Source: Harmonia axyridis (lineage: Eukaryota; Arthropoda; Insecta; Coleoptera; Coccinellidae). Taken from it: DNA of 64,000 bases. The notes beneath the pieces were generated by a model. The model saw nothing but the letters and a program-made list of their open reading frames with translations. It was not told where the DNA came from and did no database searches. Shown one piece after another: positions 13,201 through 28,200 of this stretch. Each line of letters starts with the position of its first letter. Position 1 is the first letter of the stretch. Location: NCBI RefSeq assembly GCF_914767665.1, contig NC_059506.1, forward strand, positions 17,089,825 through 17,153,824, in the 5' to 3' direction. A program made the translations under genes and the position numbers.

Positions 13201-16200
13201 ATGTTTTCTACAAAAGTTTCACGAAATCGACTAGTGTTTTTTGAAATGATTTCACAAAATGAAAGATATACAGAGTGGACAACATATTGATTGCAACTTC
13301 ATTTTTTCAAATGGAACACCTGTATATTTTTCTATATTTGACTAGCTCTTATTCCCCTGATTTCGAATATATAACATATGTTTGGCCTATCTCTCTTATT
13401 CTGAGTATCACAGAGTTTCAAATTTTAAGAACCACCTGGCAAGCTCAGTAATCAGTGGAAAGCTGCGATAATTCAAAATGCCTTATCTCGTTGGCAACGA
13501 TATATGACATATATACGTTTGTCATTGAATGAAACTATCACAGATTACAGTGGTATCTGTAATCTGTGGAAACTATTCATTAAATATGCACTACACAGAA
13601 GCAAGCGGAAAAATTTGAAATATTTCCACTTTATGTGGAGAACAATAAAAATAAGAAATCTGCAAGGAGAGAATACATGGAGTTGCATCCAAATCATCCA
13701 ATTCCAAGTGAATATTTCCCTCCTGTCAAAAATTCTATGTATGTGGAGAACAATTATCGAAAATTACAGCGAATATTTCCCTCCTGTCAAAAATTCTATG
13801 TATGTGGAGAACAATTATCGAAAATTACAGCGATAATTGCATTGTAGAAGCGAAACAGCACTTGCGATAATTGTTCTGTTCATAGATGCATAGTTTCTAT
13901 GCGTCTTACACAGTTCGAATCTATGGCAATTCCATTCTAAATCAGTTTGACAAGTAATGTAACAGTTTATTCGGGAAATATTCCCCCGAATTACACTCGT
14001 GCATCAAAATGACCAGATAATTTCGCATTCCAGCGTGTTTTCTTTGAAAAACTGCATTCGGTCATTTTCAAAGAGCCCGACACCGAAGGTGTCGGGCTCT
14101 TTCTCCAAAAATGAACTCATGCAGTTTTTATGACAACACGCTGTCATGCAAAATCATCGGTAATTTTGATGCACTTGTGCAATTACTTACGAAAACACAT
14201 TTATTAATACTTACAACCGTGTAAGAGACTCAAAAAATTAGCGTAAGGCGTAGCATCTTACGTAATGAAAATTAAGAACTGGACATATTGCTGTTTTTGT
14301 AACACAGTTCGAAGGGGGGTTCAATGTGAAAAACGTATGTCATATCGTTGCCAACGATTTAACTCAAAAAAGGACATTTTGAGTAATCGCAGCCTATCAC
14401 TTGAAAACTAATTACTGAGCATGTCAGGTGGTTCTTAAAATGTGAAACTCTGTTGTACTCAGAATAAGAGAGATAGAGCAAACATATGTTATATAATCGA
14501 AGTCAGGGGAAAAACAGCTAGTCCAATATAGAAAAATATACAGAGTTCCATTTGAAAAAAATGAAGTTGCAATCAATATGTTGCCCACTCTGTATATTTT
14601 TCATTTTGTGAAATCATTTAATAAAAAACATGAAACTTTTGTAGGTAACATTTTTTTGTACCTCTTTTAGTAACAAATTCGAAAAATGGGTCAAATTATG
14701 GTGAAAACCCCGGTACATCCAATTTAGGAACATCCTGTATATCAGAGGTAATAAAATGGGAGAGACCTATGTCGAACAATGGACGCTAAGGGTTGTATGA
14801 TGATGATGATGATGATGATGTATATCAGAAACACTCACTATCAATCCTATACTGAGCCAACACAGTCACTTTGTCGGCCGGTTTGGCAAGCTCGTATGCC
14901 GCTTCTTCTGCGGTAGCTGTCCTCAAATCGTTGCCATTGTATTCCAATATTTGATCCCCGGTCCTCAGTCCAGCGCGGTAAGCCACCGAGTCCGGTTGAA
15001 CAGAATGAATGAAAATGCCAGAGGCGTTTCCTCCAACCAGAGAAATTCCCAGATTCGAGGTCTTCATCGTGTCCATATAGAGGTATCGAGGTTCGTCTAT
15101 TCCGTTCGCGTTTCTAAGGACCGGCTGTCTACTGGGTAAAGAAATGGGATTGTGAGTACTCCTGACCAGACCTCCCGGCCCAATTGCACTCTTCCTGATC
15201 TCTTTTGGGGAATTGCAAGGTGTAGTTTCATTTTCATCCTCGTCTTCGTTGCAACTGGAATCCCCTGCAATTATTGACCATCAGAAAAATCACTTCCAGC
15301 ATTTAATTTAAAGGAAATTATTTATTGAAGATGGAATCCAGTCGAAGCAATCAAAAAAGAAGGTACAGAATGCAATCCCTAGTTTCGAAAAATCAAAAAC
15401 CACAGACGTGATATTTTGCGTATTCCAATTCGCATTCATATTAGTCTAAAAGCCAGTGGACGGCAGACCACACATATTTTAGGAAAGCCCAAAATTTTCT
15501 CAGTGAGTCTGTTGTACCATAGTATAAGAAATCTATTTCTTATACTATGGTTGTATCATCGAGATATAATAGAGAGACGACATCAAGTGACCACTTCACC
15601 ATTTTGGCTGTAGATCTCGGTCAACTTTTAACCAATAACATTTCATAGTAGTGAACAGATCCGAATTCACAATTTTTGCATATATGCATATCCATACTCT
15701 AAATATATTGAAATTTATATGGCAGGATATGTTGTATATTATTTGAAACAAAAACTTGTTTGTGAACAATGCTTGGACTGCTTAAAAAGTGATGAACACG
15801 GTTTATTTTTGTATTCCTTCGTGAAAGTTTACTTAATCCGTCCCTGATCTTTTACCAATTTTAGTAATAGAATTAGCCCAGCCTACTGGTCACTTTTTTT
15901 CTAGCACGATAACAGCTCGTAGCGTCTCCTTCTATTCTATCTCGAAGGGTTGTACCTACCGACCATGAAATGAGGGTTAGCTAAGCGCGGTTGCCGTGGT
16001 CTCAGCTGTAGTGAAGAGCGACACGAGGGAAAATTTCATGAAAAAAAAAACATATTTTAGTCAAAATACACTCCCATAGCTATTCAAAAACGAAACGGCA
16101 GACGATTATCGAGGTGGCGAAGTGGTGGCAGGAATTTTCAAAATAAAAAAAAATTTTAAACGTATTTTCGATTATCTGGAAAATGATACATTCCATTAAA

Positions 16201-19200
16201 AAAATCAGGAGACATTTTTTTTTCAGTAAAACCCTGTTGATTTCAGAAATGAAATAATTTACCCTAAAAAATGACAGTGGTGTAGATTTTCATATGAAAA
16301 GGATCATCGCACCCCTATATCTACGCCACTGGATAATTTTGGACGAAGACACTCTCCTTATTCGAAACATCACATTATCTAGACCTCAAAACTTAAAAAT
16401 CAAAATAATGAATGTAATAATACCAGAGTTATAAGTAAAAAACTATTTTTTTTTTAAACTTTAACTCCCTGTATCTCTAAAACGAAGCTTGTTAGGATAT
16501 ATGTTTATATAGGGCGAGTTCGGAAAGTCAGTGCTGTTGAATGCGCTGAAAGAAATGCGCTTGACAGCGCTGAACCAGCAAAATGCTGGAGAAAGAGAGC
16601 TGCATTCTATACTGAATTATAGATTTAGGTTGTGTTCACCAACGCTTTTTCAACGAAATAATGTTTTTAATGTCTGTAAATTAATATAAGAAAACTAATT
16701 GTCTGCAGATCGTGATGTTATTTTCTTATGCTATTTCAAAGGCAGTTCAAATGAATAATTAGATTAATCTAATTTATTTCCTCACATAAAAGTACCTTTC
16801 TTTATTGCCTCAAAAAGAAAATACATAATTATTTGAAAAATATATTTTTTTATTGTTTTGTGAAATCAATTTCCTTGAACAATCTTTTCATACAACAATA
16901 TTTGTTCGGGAAATATTCTTTCAATAACTATTAATAAAAAATAACAAACATCATTATTAATAATAGTTAATAATTAAACAATTCTGTTCATTTAATCATT
17001 TCTTCTATCTATTACTTCTATAATTGTAGTAAAAAAGCTTTCACCACAATTCAATATTATTCAAATGCACAGCCGTTAAATGTAGAATAATCAATTAATC
17101 AATGAACAAATTATATTAATAATCTGATGTATTAATAAATATTAATAATGAACCTAACCAAACTTAACTTCACACCACAGTGACAACTGACAAGACAACC
17201 CCTAGAAATGACAGCATAAACATTCTCTTTCTCTCTCATTCAGCACAAACATCGGCCTTTCATTTCGCTGCAATCGATGGACTGCGATGAGCCACCGAAC
17301 AATACAGCGCTGAATTCAAGAAATGTTTAAGAACCCGATGGATCCATCCGACGGTTTTTTACGAACGCGATGCTGACACAGCGCTTAATGCGCATTCATC
17401 AGCGCTGACTTTCCGAACTCGTCCATAAACTTTTTTTCATAAAAACATATTTTTGGAAAGCTAGGAAAGATTTAATATGTCAAAATACACTCTTATAGCT
17501 ATTCAGAAACGAAACGGCGAACGATTATCGCGGTGGCGAAGTGTTGGCCGAAATTTTCAAAATAAAAAAAAAATTTTAGAGTGTATTTCGACATATTAAA
17601 TCGGCAGCTTTCCTAAAATGAGTTTTTTTTCATTAAATTTTTCCACCAGTCGCTCTTCACTACAGCTGAGGCCACCACAACCGCTCTTAGCTAACCCCCA
17701 TTTCATGGTCGGTAGGTACAACAGACTAACTGAGGAAATTTTGGGCTTTCCTAAAATATATAAAGTTTCAACGAAATTTCGCATACATATTTTGACCATA
17801 TTACACAGGGTTAGAACATTTAGATTAGAGGGGACACTACAGGGATATTGAAAACCGTTAGAAATAAGGGTGGCTTAAATTACAAAAAAGTTGCGTTATT
17901 TAGGGATGACTGTGTTGGTGTGAACAGATTCAAAATATTTCCAATGTTTCCCGAGATATTTCGAAAAAACTAAACATGTTATTTTTTTCTGTATACCTCA
18001 GTTTTTTTTTTGGAGAAAATATTGTAAGTTAATCAAACATTGTTTAGTTACTTTAACTTGGTAATGAAAATAATTTGGTAACACTGACTTTCGAATTCGA
18101 AGTTATCCGTTTTCTGGTATGAGAATAGGCAAATATGTGTGTGTAACACGTTGTAGAAATGTTTTATGGAATAAAACTTTAAAAGTAATAAACAACTTTT
18201 AATAAACATTACTATACCAAAGGGCACTAATTCTGTCACTAAAGGTTATGGACCCAGTTTCAACCTATTAGTGTTCCGAAAATATAGTAATCTGAACAGA
18301 TTCAACGTTATCGTCGTTATCTTCACCCGAAAACATCAGGTCGGTATGGAAACCCTTCAGGTTATCAAGTTGAACGGTACCAATATAAAGGGTATACAGG
18401 TTTATATGAACATATGTCATAAACGTCTTACCTTTTGAGATACAGGGTGGTAAAGTTTTCAAAAATAAAAAAAATGAAATCTGTATTCAATTATGAGCAA
18501 ATTTGATCTCTTGAATTGTTTTACTTCGGCGCACGAGTTTCAACTAAAAAAAAATGAAATCCACGTATTTCTCAGCATGGTGATATGGTCATATGTATGT
18601 ATTAACGATATTGTTATGATCATGCAGAGAAACGGTTTTATTTTTTTAAGCGAAAACCGTGCATCGGATTAAAATGGGCCGAAAAATCACCCTCATAAAT
18701 ATTGACATTCAATTAGGAAAAACCCTGTATATGGAAGTTCCAAGCAAGGGTAACACTATTGTCAAAGGGATTATTTGATATCACGTGTGGAAATGAAGAG
18801 AAACCGACGGAAGGAACTGAACTAGCTAAATGGAGGTTAAAAGATGCCAAAGCACAAGAAACCCTGGTAATGAGAATGGAGGAAGAAGCTATTTCCCATA
18901 TCATGCAGTGTGAAACAGCCAAGGAAATGTGGATTAAACTTGAAAACATCTTCGAAAGAAAATCAAAGGTAAGCACACATTTATTGAATGAATAGTTTTA
19001 TAACCCTAAATTCGAGGATGAAAATATCAGCTGCTTTACTACAAAGTTCACTAACTTATCATAGTAGCCAAATTGAAGCAACAAGAAGAGGAAATCCCAG
19101 AAAAAATGGCGATGAAAAAAATTATTATGGATTTTCCTGAAAAATATAAACATTTCCAATCCGCTTGGAGAGCGTCAGTGATGAAAATCAAACAATGAGC

Positions 19201-22200
19201 AACGTAACAGCAAGGCTTCTTATTGAGTAAGAAAGATTTGGCAAAGAAGATTCTTCTATGACCCTCGTGACAGTTCTAAAAGATAAAACCGATCGAGAAA
19301 TTCAACAACTCAAGAAATGTTTCGTCTGTGGGAAAACTGGTCATCTTAAGTTCCAATACAAAAATTTCGAATGTAACTACTGAAAGAAGAGGGGTCATTT
19401 ATTGAAAGATTTTCTCCTGAAGAAGAAAAACCATTACTTGAGTTAACAATGAAATAAACAGACATTGATTTCTCTTAAAATATACTAGTTTTTCCTTAAT
19501 AACAAAATGTTATCTCGTATTGGAAAACCTTTTACATAATTCAGTTTTATGAACACAAATCTTAAATCAGAACTTCCTGGTGGTTGGCATGTCATGGAAA
19601 CTCTTTCCACAAAATTTCCCTACTACATTCCGTTTGAGCTTTATCGAGTACACGGTGGTAGGACGAACAGAATAGGTTTTGGCAATGTATTATTCATAAA
19701 TGAGCCGAAATCACTCTCCTCAAAATTTGAAAAGTACAGAATACCCTGGAATAAGCGCCTAAGGAGGAAAATAATGCATCAAAGAAGATTGCGAAATTTC
19801 ATGGTCGATGGAGTTACAGCATGCAGATAGATTGAGAATTTATTGAAAAAAAAATTAAAATAGAACAAAAAATTTGGAAAAAGTTTCATTTAATTTTTGT
19901 CTTCAAATAATTTTAAATTTTGTGTGAGTTTTGTAAAATCCGCCATATACAGAATGGATTTTTATAAACTTGCCGTATATGTATATTATCTTGGTTATTT
20001 TGTAAAATTTGAAATGTATTATCAATCATCACTTCATTCGTCAGTAATCAGTAGTACAAATAAATTTTACAAGAATTGTTCAGAATGTCTTTCATTACTC
20101 TTTAGACAATTACTAGGTCCATTTTTCATAATCGTCTCTGGCCAATAGTTTTTGGTAATCCAATTATAACAAATTGATCTGAAAAATTTTATTCCATCAC
20201 CACATTTTCTGTGAAGAATTAACAATTGCGTCTTTAACACAATGATCTAATAATAAGTATATAACACATAGAGGGATGGGAATCGACTCAAACAGAAAGG
20301 TAAGGCGCATGATGTTCACACCTCGTGACCAGAGGCCCAACCAATGTTTTGATTGGTTTAACATATGGAACCAATCAATTATTGAATCATTTCAGATCTC
20401 GTAATTGGACTTCCCTTGTCATTGGTTGAAATTCAAATATCTTTATCCTCTTCCCGTGGTCACGTGACATGAGGCCCAATCTGTCTGTCTCTCTTCATAA
20501 TGTTGGAGTCAATGCTCGCACCACAAAACCGCTCAAGAACGCATCCATGATTTATTGAATCATTGACTCTCTAATCCCTTGGATACCATAGGGAAATGAT
20601 AAAAGATACGAATATTTCAAGCATATGATTAGTTTCATATTGAGCTTGAACTATGATGGCTTAAATTTGAAATATTCAGATAGCACATCACCTCAAAAAA
20701 AATTAAAAATATTCTACAGTATATTTATAAAAATATAAATAAATATTAACAATATTGTATAAAATACTCACCCGAACAAGAACCAGTGCCTTCAACTTCA
20801 TGATATTTCTCAGGACTGTACTGCACTAACATGGTTATGGAATTACCGCATTGTCTAAGTACACTAGCAGCTAAATTATATGTAGCATTCCTCATATTAA
20901 TTCCACAGACTTCTAATAATTGATCTCCAATCTGCAGACCAACTTGACTAGCCAGGCTATTATCGCTAACAGTTGACACAAATATACCCCCACCCTGCAA
21001 ACAGTTTATTTGAATTCCTAACGGTTCATTACTCTTTTCTATATGTACTCTCCTGAGCTCTCCAGGAAGTACCTCAACGTGAAAAATCGGCATGGGACTT
21101 CCTCTTTCAGAACTGCCTCTTTCTACACTTCCTGTCACACTTGGATTAGAAGGGACACGAAAACGAGGAGGATCCCTTTGTTTTCTGGGAAAAGTGCCGA
21201 TTGCAGACTCATGTAGGTCACCACTAGTGTGCATGTAGGGTGGCTCAAACGAAAAACTCTCTCGAGATTGATCGAGGTGTGGGTGAGGGTGTGGATGAAA
21301 AGGGTAAGGTATTCTTGATCCACCAAATAATTGACTATGAACTCTACTGTGAACGCTTGTCGTCTCTTCTCGTTCGGAATCCGATCCATATTTACTTCCT
21401 GTAATTGATGATTTGATTCTAGAGTAATAGGGCGATGCCATTCCTATGGGGTCACTATATTTCGGCACAGAAAAATCCAAGCTGTTATCTGAATTCATAT
21501 TTACACTTAATCTCTGGTTCGAAGTTCGTAACTTCTCTAAAGAATCTCCAGATACTGCTCCACCCCCATCAAGACTCTTGAATTCTTGATGACGATCACT
21601 CAAAAGTGATATTGGCAAAGGTGTCGAGTTACGCTTAGCAGCATTAGCTGCTGCTCCTACTTGGCAGCAATAATCCCCCTCTTTTGTGGCTAAAAGACTC
21701 AAAGCAGGTCGTTCTCTTTTTCTAGCTACAACAGTACCCGTTGCTGTTTCAGAATTCAACAAAGCAACTGCTCTAGCTTTAGGCCAAGTACCACCATTTT
21801 TGCATTCCTCTTTGGCAGTAGCAGAATGTCTTCGATGATTAGGTCTTTTTGCTGTACCATGATAACTATCAATCACCATATCTAATTCAGCTATTGCCTC
21901 TTCATGCTCTTGATTTTCCAAAGGATGAGGTGAACTGTTTCTGTACTTTTTTTTCTCATCCTTAAAATGTCGATGTCGTCCACGCAGAACTGTATCCAAC
22001 TTATCTTTTATCCAAGCACTACTATTATTTTTATAATCACTCATGCTGCTACTGTTGGGATATCTCCGGTGATCATACAAACCTTCATCGGTCTGAGAAC
22101 TTCGATTTTCCTTTTTGTATCTTCTAACAGGCATGAAGACATTAGGATTATTATGGGATATACCAGTTTTTAAAATTGTCACTGTTATAATATCCAAAGA

Positions 22201-25200
22201 ATCATCATTCAAAGATCTCATAGCCTCATGAATAGCACCGAGTTCTTCAATTGATTTATCATTAATTTTTAACACTCTGTCTCCCACAGCTAAAGTAGAA
22301 TCTTGAGCTGCCAAACTACCTCTACTAATTCTTTCAATGTAAATACCATTCTTCAGAGTCAATCCATGACAAGCTGGAGCAAGTCGAGCGGTATGAACCC
22401 ATCTTCCTGTCTGAGAAGGGGTAAAATGTGGCAAATGTGCAGTAGAACTAACATTACCTGGTAAACTGTTCCACTGCTTCTTTCTTTTAATCAACATTCT
22501 TGTAGTTGGAACTCCAGATCTCATAGCTTCTAAAACAATACGTCTAGAAGCTGAAGTGCAATCCATATCATTAACTCTAAGAATTCTATCATTTTGTCTT
22601 AGTTTACCATCAGCAGGAGACAATGGCACTACTGAATCTACATACACTCCTCCATCACCTCCAAGATCTTCTCTTCCGCCAATCAGTTCTACCCCCACAT
22701 CCAAACCATCCAATTGCATATCAACTTCAAGTAAATCTTCATCCCAAGAATTTTGAGTTTGTTGTTCTTGATTTTCTAGAAGCTCCCTGAGAATGGTCAC
22801 TTCTCTCTGCAACTCCATTTTCTGCTTTTTCAATCCATCAGATTCTCTCAAGGATTCAGCTAACTCTGACACTGCTCTATCTCTTTCTTTTCTCATGTTA
22901 TCACATAAAGTACGAATACTTTCTCGTTCTTGCACGATTTTGTCCCTTTCTGAGAAAGCCCAATCTCTTCTACCCTTAGAAACTTCCGCTTCCTGAATAG
23001 CTTCAGATAACTCAGACTGAGCTTTATCCAAATTTTTACGAAGAGATTCTAACTCCTGATTTGCTTGATCTAAGTTTTCTAAACGCTGTCTTTGTCCTGT
23101 TCTTTGATCAGACTGATGTTCTTTTCTGGTTCCACCCTCACCTAATGCACTCAAAGAATCAAACAGCCTACTCTGAGCCATATTGTGGCCTTCTCCAGGT
23201 TCACCAAATTTATTTCGTAGCTCTCCACATTCTTTTAATGCCCTATCCCTTTCGTGAAGAGCACTTGCAATTTCTCTACGCAAACTCTCAGCTTGATAAC
23301 GTAAGGATTTACTTTCATCAAGTAACTGTTTCTTATCTTGTTCCAATTGTTTAATTTTCTTCAAAGCTTGGGATAGGTCATCAGTTAACCTCTCCATTTC
23401 TTTATGTACTTGATCCCTTTCACTCATTACTAAAGAGTATTCAGCCATAGTAGCATTTCGCTCATCCATAAGGCGTTTTACATCTTTGGCAGCTTTAGTC
23501 TTTAAAAGCTTCAATTGCTTATCGTCTTCTTCCCTGAGTTGAAGGGTTTTCTGGTGAGCTTCTCTACATTTGAGAAGATCTTTGTACATGTTTGACATTT
23601 GTTGCATAAGACTACCTTTCTCTTGAGTTATCACTTCTATCTGTTTTACCAAACGATTTGTTTCCTCTTGAGCTTGTTCCAATTTACTGAGAGCTTGTGG
23701 ATGAGATAAATAGAGCACTTCTTGATCATTGAATTTCTGACGGAGCCGCTGATTTTCTTGTTCTAATCTTTGGTTTTCTGATTGTAATTCCAGAAAACGA
23801 GTACGCATAGCTGCTGAATCCATATTGGCTTGGTCAAGGGGATTCATTGTTCTGTGCTGATAGTAATCCAAGTCCTGCAGTGAAAAAATATAAATGTGAT
23901 AAAAAACAAATCAATTTGATCCAACGTTATGAAATATATATAGTTTCTAAGAATGAAAAAACTTCTAATTTTACAAAAAGGTTTGTAGATTCTACTTATG
24001 TCTATCACCTTAAATCAATTGTATAAAGTAAGAATAAGTAAATTTTACGAAGAACATAAAAGCATAATCCACTCACTACCACCTCTCTTGATAGTTCTCT
24101 TAAGACACGTCTTACATACAGGGTGTTTCATTATGAAATGGTCAAACATATACATATAGTTGTGTAGAAGATACCGGACAATCATTTTTGCCTTATGGCA
24201 TATACCTCGTTTCCAAAGCATAATCGAGATGCAGAGATGCAGGGTGTGCATTGCCATTTCTGAGCAATATTCTGTTGAGTGTAGTCAGTTATGTATAATC
24301 TTTATAATTACGATTTTTGGTCATATCAGAGTATTTTTGAGTATTCGATTCAGAAAAGGTTAGGTTAGGTTATCTGTGAAAAAATGTTTTCATACATCTT
24401 GACAATCCACAAAGAAATTGAGCGGCTTGAAAGGGACAAGACAATAGCTATAAACCCTCCTGTTCTCCAATGATAAGTATGAGAACCTATTGAGAGAGAG
24501 AGTATTATAGTCAAAACCCCGGGCTGGGTAGACACCATTCGATTTGAACACCAAGAATTTCATAAACTACCTCTGAACAAACTTTAGTTGATTGACATGA
24601 ATGGTATATTGGACTCCAAATAAGGTCATACAAAATACAAATTAAGGCATACAAAATAAAAATTAAGGCATACAAAGATGTGTGAATTTCATAAAATAAA
24701 AAATTAAATTAAAGAGCAATAAATGTCGTCCCCCAGAAAACCTGGTGTGTCTACTTATACCTGTAAAACTTTCAGACAAAACGGGAGATTTTTCAGATAT
24801 ATACCTACTTGATTTCGAGGGATCACGTCTGTTTCAGATGGCGACGCTTTCATCGTTTATATTCGACATTTCTCTCGATTCTTGGCTCTCATGACCTTCG
24901 AGTATAAAACAATAATATTCTTCTATAGTCTGTCATTATATTCCATTCATTTCATTAAAAATTCGATAGGAACTGAATTGTAATTTATTGTGAAAGTTTG
25001 TAAAGTCTAAAATTAGTATTTCATTTTTAAACGGCGCTTGGCAGATAGCGGGAATTCGAAAATTTCTGAAGAGCGCCACCTTACAGGACTCTGGTGAAGC
25101 AGAATACCAAATTAACAGGCGGATATCTCAAAAAGTCTGAAGCAAAATCGAATCAGTACACACCAGGGATTCTACGCATCTTAATTGAAAAGCAATTAAT

Positions 25201-28200
25201 GGTGGGTTTATGCACCATTCCTAAGAACTAAGGCTAAACCTAAGAACTAAGGATTGAACGCTAACAAATCAATGAGGGCGTTTATGCAAGTTACCTAAGA
25301 ACTAACACTAGCACTAGAAAGTTGGCCAACTTTTAACTAAGAACTAAGGGCTCAGGTTAAATATAGAAGTTCGCGTGCGCCGCATGGAATTTCAATATTA
25401 ACGAGTACCAGTTCCGTTATTCGTGTTTATCAATGAAAAGTATTAACGGTATCTGAAAAAATTAATTTAATTTTTTCACAATCAATATCAATGTCAAACA
25501 TCAAAGTATAGAACAAATAGAAAGTAGTTCGAGCACGTGCGCATGCAGAGAAGAACTAACGAGAGAATGCATAAACGCCACTGAATTCTTAGGTTTAGTT
25601 CTTAGTCCTTAGTTCTTAGGAACGGTGCATAAACCCACCATCAGTCCTTAGTTCTTAAAAACGGTGCATGAACCCACCATCAATTTTGCAAATTCAAATA
25701 CTAGTCGAATGACAGCGAACACAGAACATTTTGCATGAGCATCGTGCCAGCGCAGTTCCACAAAAGTTTGTATTTCCTGTCCATGCTCCAAGTTCAGTTC
25801 GAATCAGAGAACCCTAAAACGCTCCAGCGCCAAACGAGAGTTGTTCAGTCACAATTTGAAGTTGAAAAGGTATAGGGTAAATCTATGATATCTTTGGTTT
25901 CATGAAAAGTTAGCATGATCTATTGCTGATAATTGGTTGAGGTCAGGGATGAAGGAAATCAATTAGATGAAAATTCTATTCGATTCTATTCAAATCATCT
26001 TCTGAGCTCTGAAAGAGCAATACAAGGACATTATACAACAATACAGAATGGCCAACTTGAAACAAAAAGAAATCAGGGATCCCGAACTTGAACAATTATC
26101 AACTTCAAATGATTATCTAAACATATAAACATTGTATACAGGAACCTTTTCTGACAAAATGAATGAAATAAAAAATGAATAAACAATAAAAAGATTACAT
26201 ATAGGCAAACAACGAACGAATAAATAATAAAAATTTAAAATGGTGACTCACATCATCGGTTGACATTCAAAAACGCGTAAAATAGTGTCACTCTAAGATA
26301 CAGGTACGGACGTGACATGACATGACCGTGAAAAACCTTTCAAAATATCATACGGCGAGCAGGCTGACAATGCAAATAGATTATATTAAAAAAAAGTCTC
26401 GGCATACAAAACGTAATCAGGTCATTAAACTAATATTGTGAGTTAGCATGATGTCGCGATAACCACATCTCTACTCAGAACCGAGGAACTTCGCATCTTC
26501 AGAATCATATAAAAAATCAAGAAAAATATTGGAAAAGAAATACGCAATATTTCGGTGATTTGAGATCCGACTGGATTAGGATTTCGAGTATCTATAAAGA
26601 ATAACCATTTCAAGTAGAAAAATTCGTCAAAATATTGTCAAAAAGTTATAACGAACGTTCATTTAAATTCGTGGTCAAGAGTGATGTGGATAAATTAGAG
26701 CCTATTTCCTGTGATTACAAGTAGAGCTTAGCTTGTACCATATTACTAATATTTGATTATATACTTCGACTTTGGGAACAAGCTAAGCGCTACTTGTAAT
26801 CACAGAAAATCAACTCTGATTTTTCCACAGCACTCTTGACCACGAATTTAAATAAACGCTCGTTATATTGAGGCAAATAAAAAGTGGCGAATTAAGTTCC
26901 TTTCATGCACATAAAATACTGGTGTTTCAGGGAAAAGGAAGGGGTTGGGCGTGTAAGCGAAATAAAAAGTGCTTATATAATTGCAAGATAAATATTGTGG
27001 TGAGTTATTTATACTTGTACTGAGCAAACAATAATAATAAAACAGCCCGGGAGCCATTGGATACCGATCTTGGATTAAATTAACAACTAAAGTACAGAAA
27101 ACAATTGAAAAATTATCACAAAATTCTATGTCTTGGGCAGATTTGGCAGAACTGCGAATGGAATTAACGAAATTGAGGGAAGAGGCTAAATAAAATAATG
27201 ATTTAAAAATAATAGACGAATTAGTAAACCTTCAGCAGAACATAGAAACAGCAAAAAATGACATAAAAAGTAATGAAAAAGAAAAAACAGTTTATGAATA
27301 TGAAACAACAGATTTAGGTCCATATGTAGTGTACATTGAGGGTACTGGTGGAAATATTGGAAACGTTCATCCTTTGAAGCTCCAGAAATATTTATATGAA
27401 AATAATAACCTTAACTTTAATAAACTCTCTGAATGATGGTCAATGCACCTTGGTACATACCTAATCAGACGCTACACGAAGATCTAAGAATACCATACGT
27501 CCATGAAGTCAATTAAAAACAGTACAAAACAACACACAAGGTGGGAAGGGCACTCAAACATGCTTCCGCAATAACTTCTATAAGACAACCAGCCAAGAAG
27601 ATTGAGAAGAGTATGGCCAGCTGACTTAATGAAGAACTAGAAGATCCTCTCAATGGAGTGGACTTGTCACGCTATTTTTAATGTCAATAAATTAGCTCAT
27701 AGAATGTACGTTCTGATTGCTGATGAAAATTAAATGAAAAAAACTTTAATATTACAAGTATCAAAAGGAAAGGGAAAAATAGGGTTGGAATTGAGTTCAC
27801 GAATGCTCAACATACTAATATTTTTTGATAAACATGCAAAATTTAATGACTGTAATATTTATATACAGGGTGTTTCCTAAACATGCGGCAAAAATTCAGG
27901 GGGTTGTTCCTTGGACTATTCTAAGAATATTTTGTCCTTTGATGATTTTTGAAAAACCTATTTGTTTCGAAGATATAGGGGAAACAAAATTTCAGATAAT
28001 AACATTTTATTATGAAAAATTACATGAAAATTCAACTCAACCTACAAAAACTGTTGAAAATGACCACCTCTAGCCAGCATACAAGCATCCAATCTTCTCC
28101 TCATTGACTGCCGAACCCTTTCAAAAACAAATAATAATAATAATACATCACAAAACGAATTCAAATGAAAACCGTGTTTAATCTGTATTCCTTTACCATC

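Larger units (their letters stand above)
15460..17775. mobile_element. Inverted-repeat element with nested insertions
   Basis: The phrase GAAAGCCCAAAATTTTCTCAG near 15483 recurs inverted near 17735. Further in, CTACCGACCATGAAATG at 15955 pairs with its inverse at 17703, and AGCTGTAGTGAAGAGCGAC at 16005 with its inverse near 17655. The left arm is split by about 430 bp of foreign sequence (about 15517-15945). Inside, a unit starting CAAAATACACTC occurs twice as direct repeats (16064 and 17479) around another element (16503-17430). It lies in dlg5 intron 3. Confidence 0.65.

Noticed and set aside
14070..14102. Rho-independent terminator
   Set aside because: The GC stem followed by a short T-run looks bacterial, but it is the symmetry centre of a foldback element in an insect intron.
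23061..23354. Plus-strand frames over dlg5 exon 3
   Set aside because: Antisense shadows of the conserved coiled-coil coding sequence.
24356..24372. Insect telomeric repeat GGTTAGGTTAGG
   Set aside because: Only about two and a half units, which is within chance; no terminal array.
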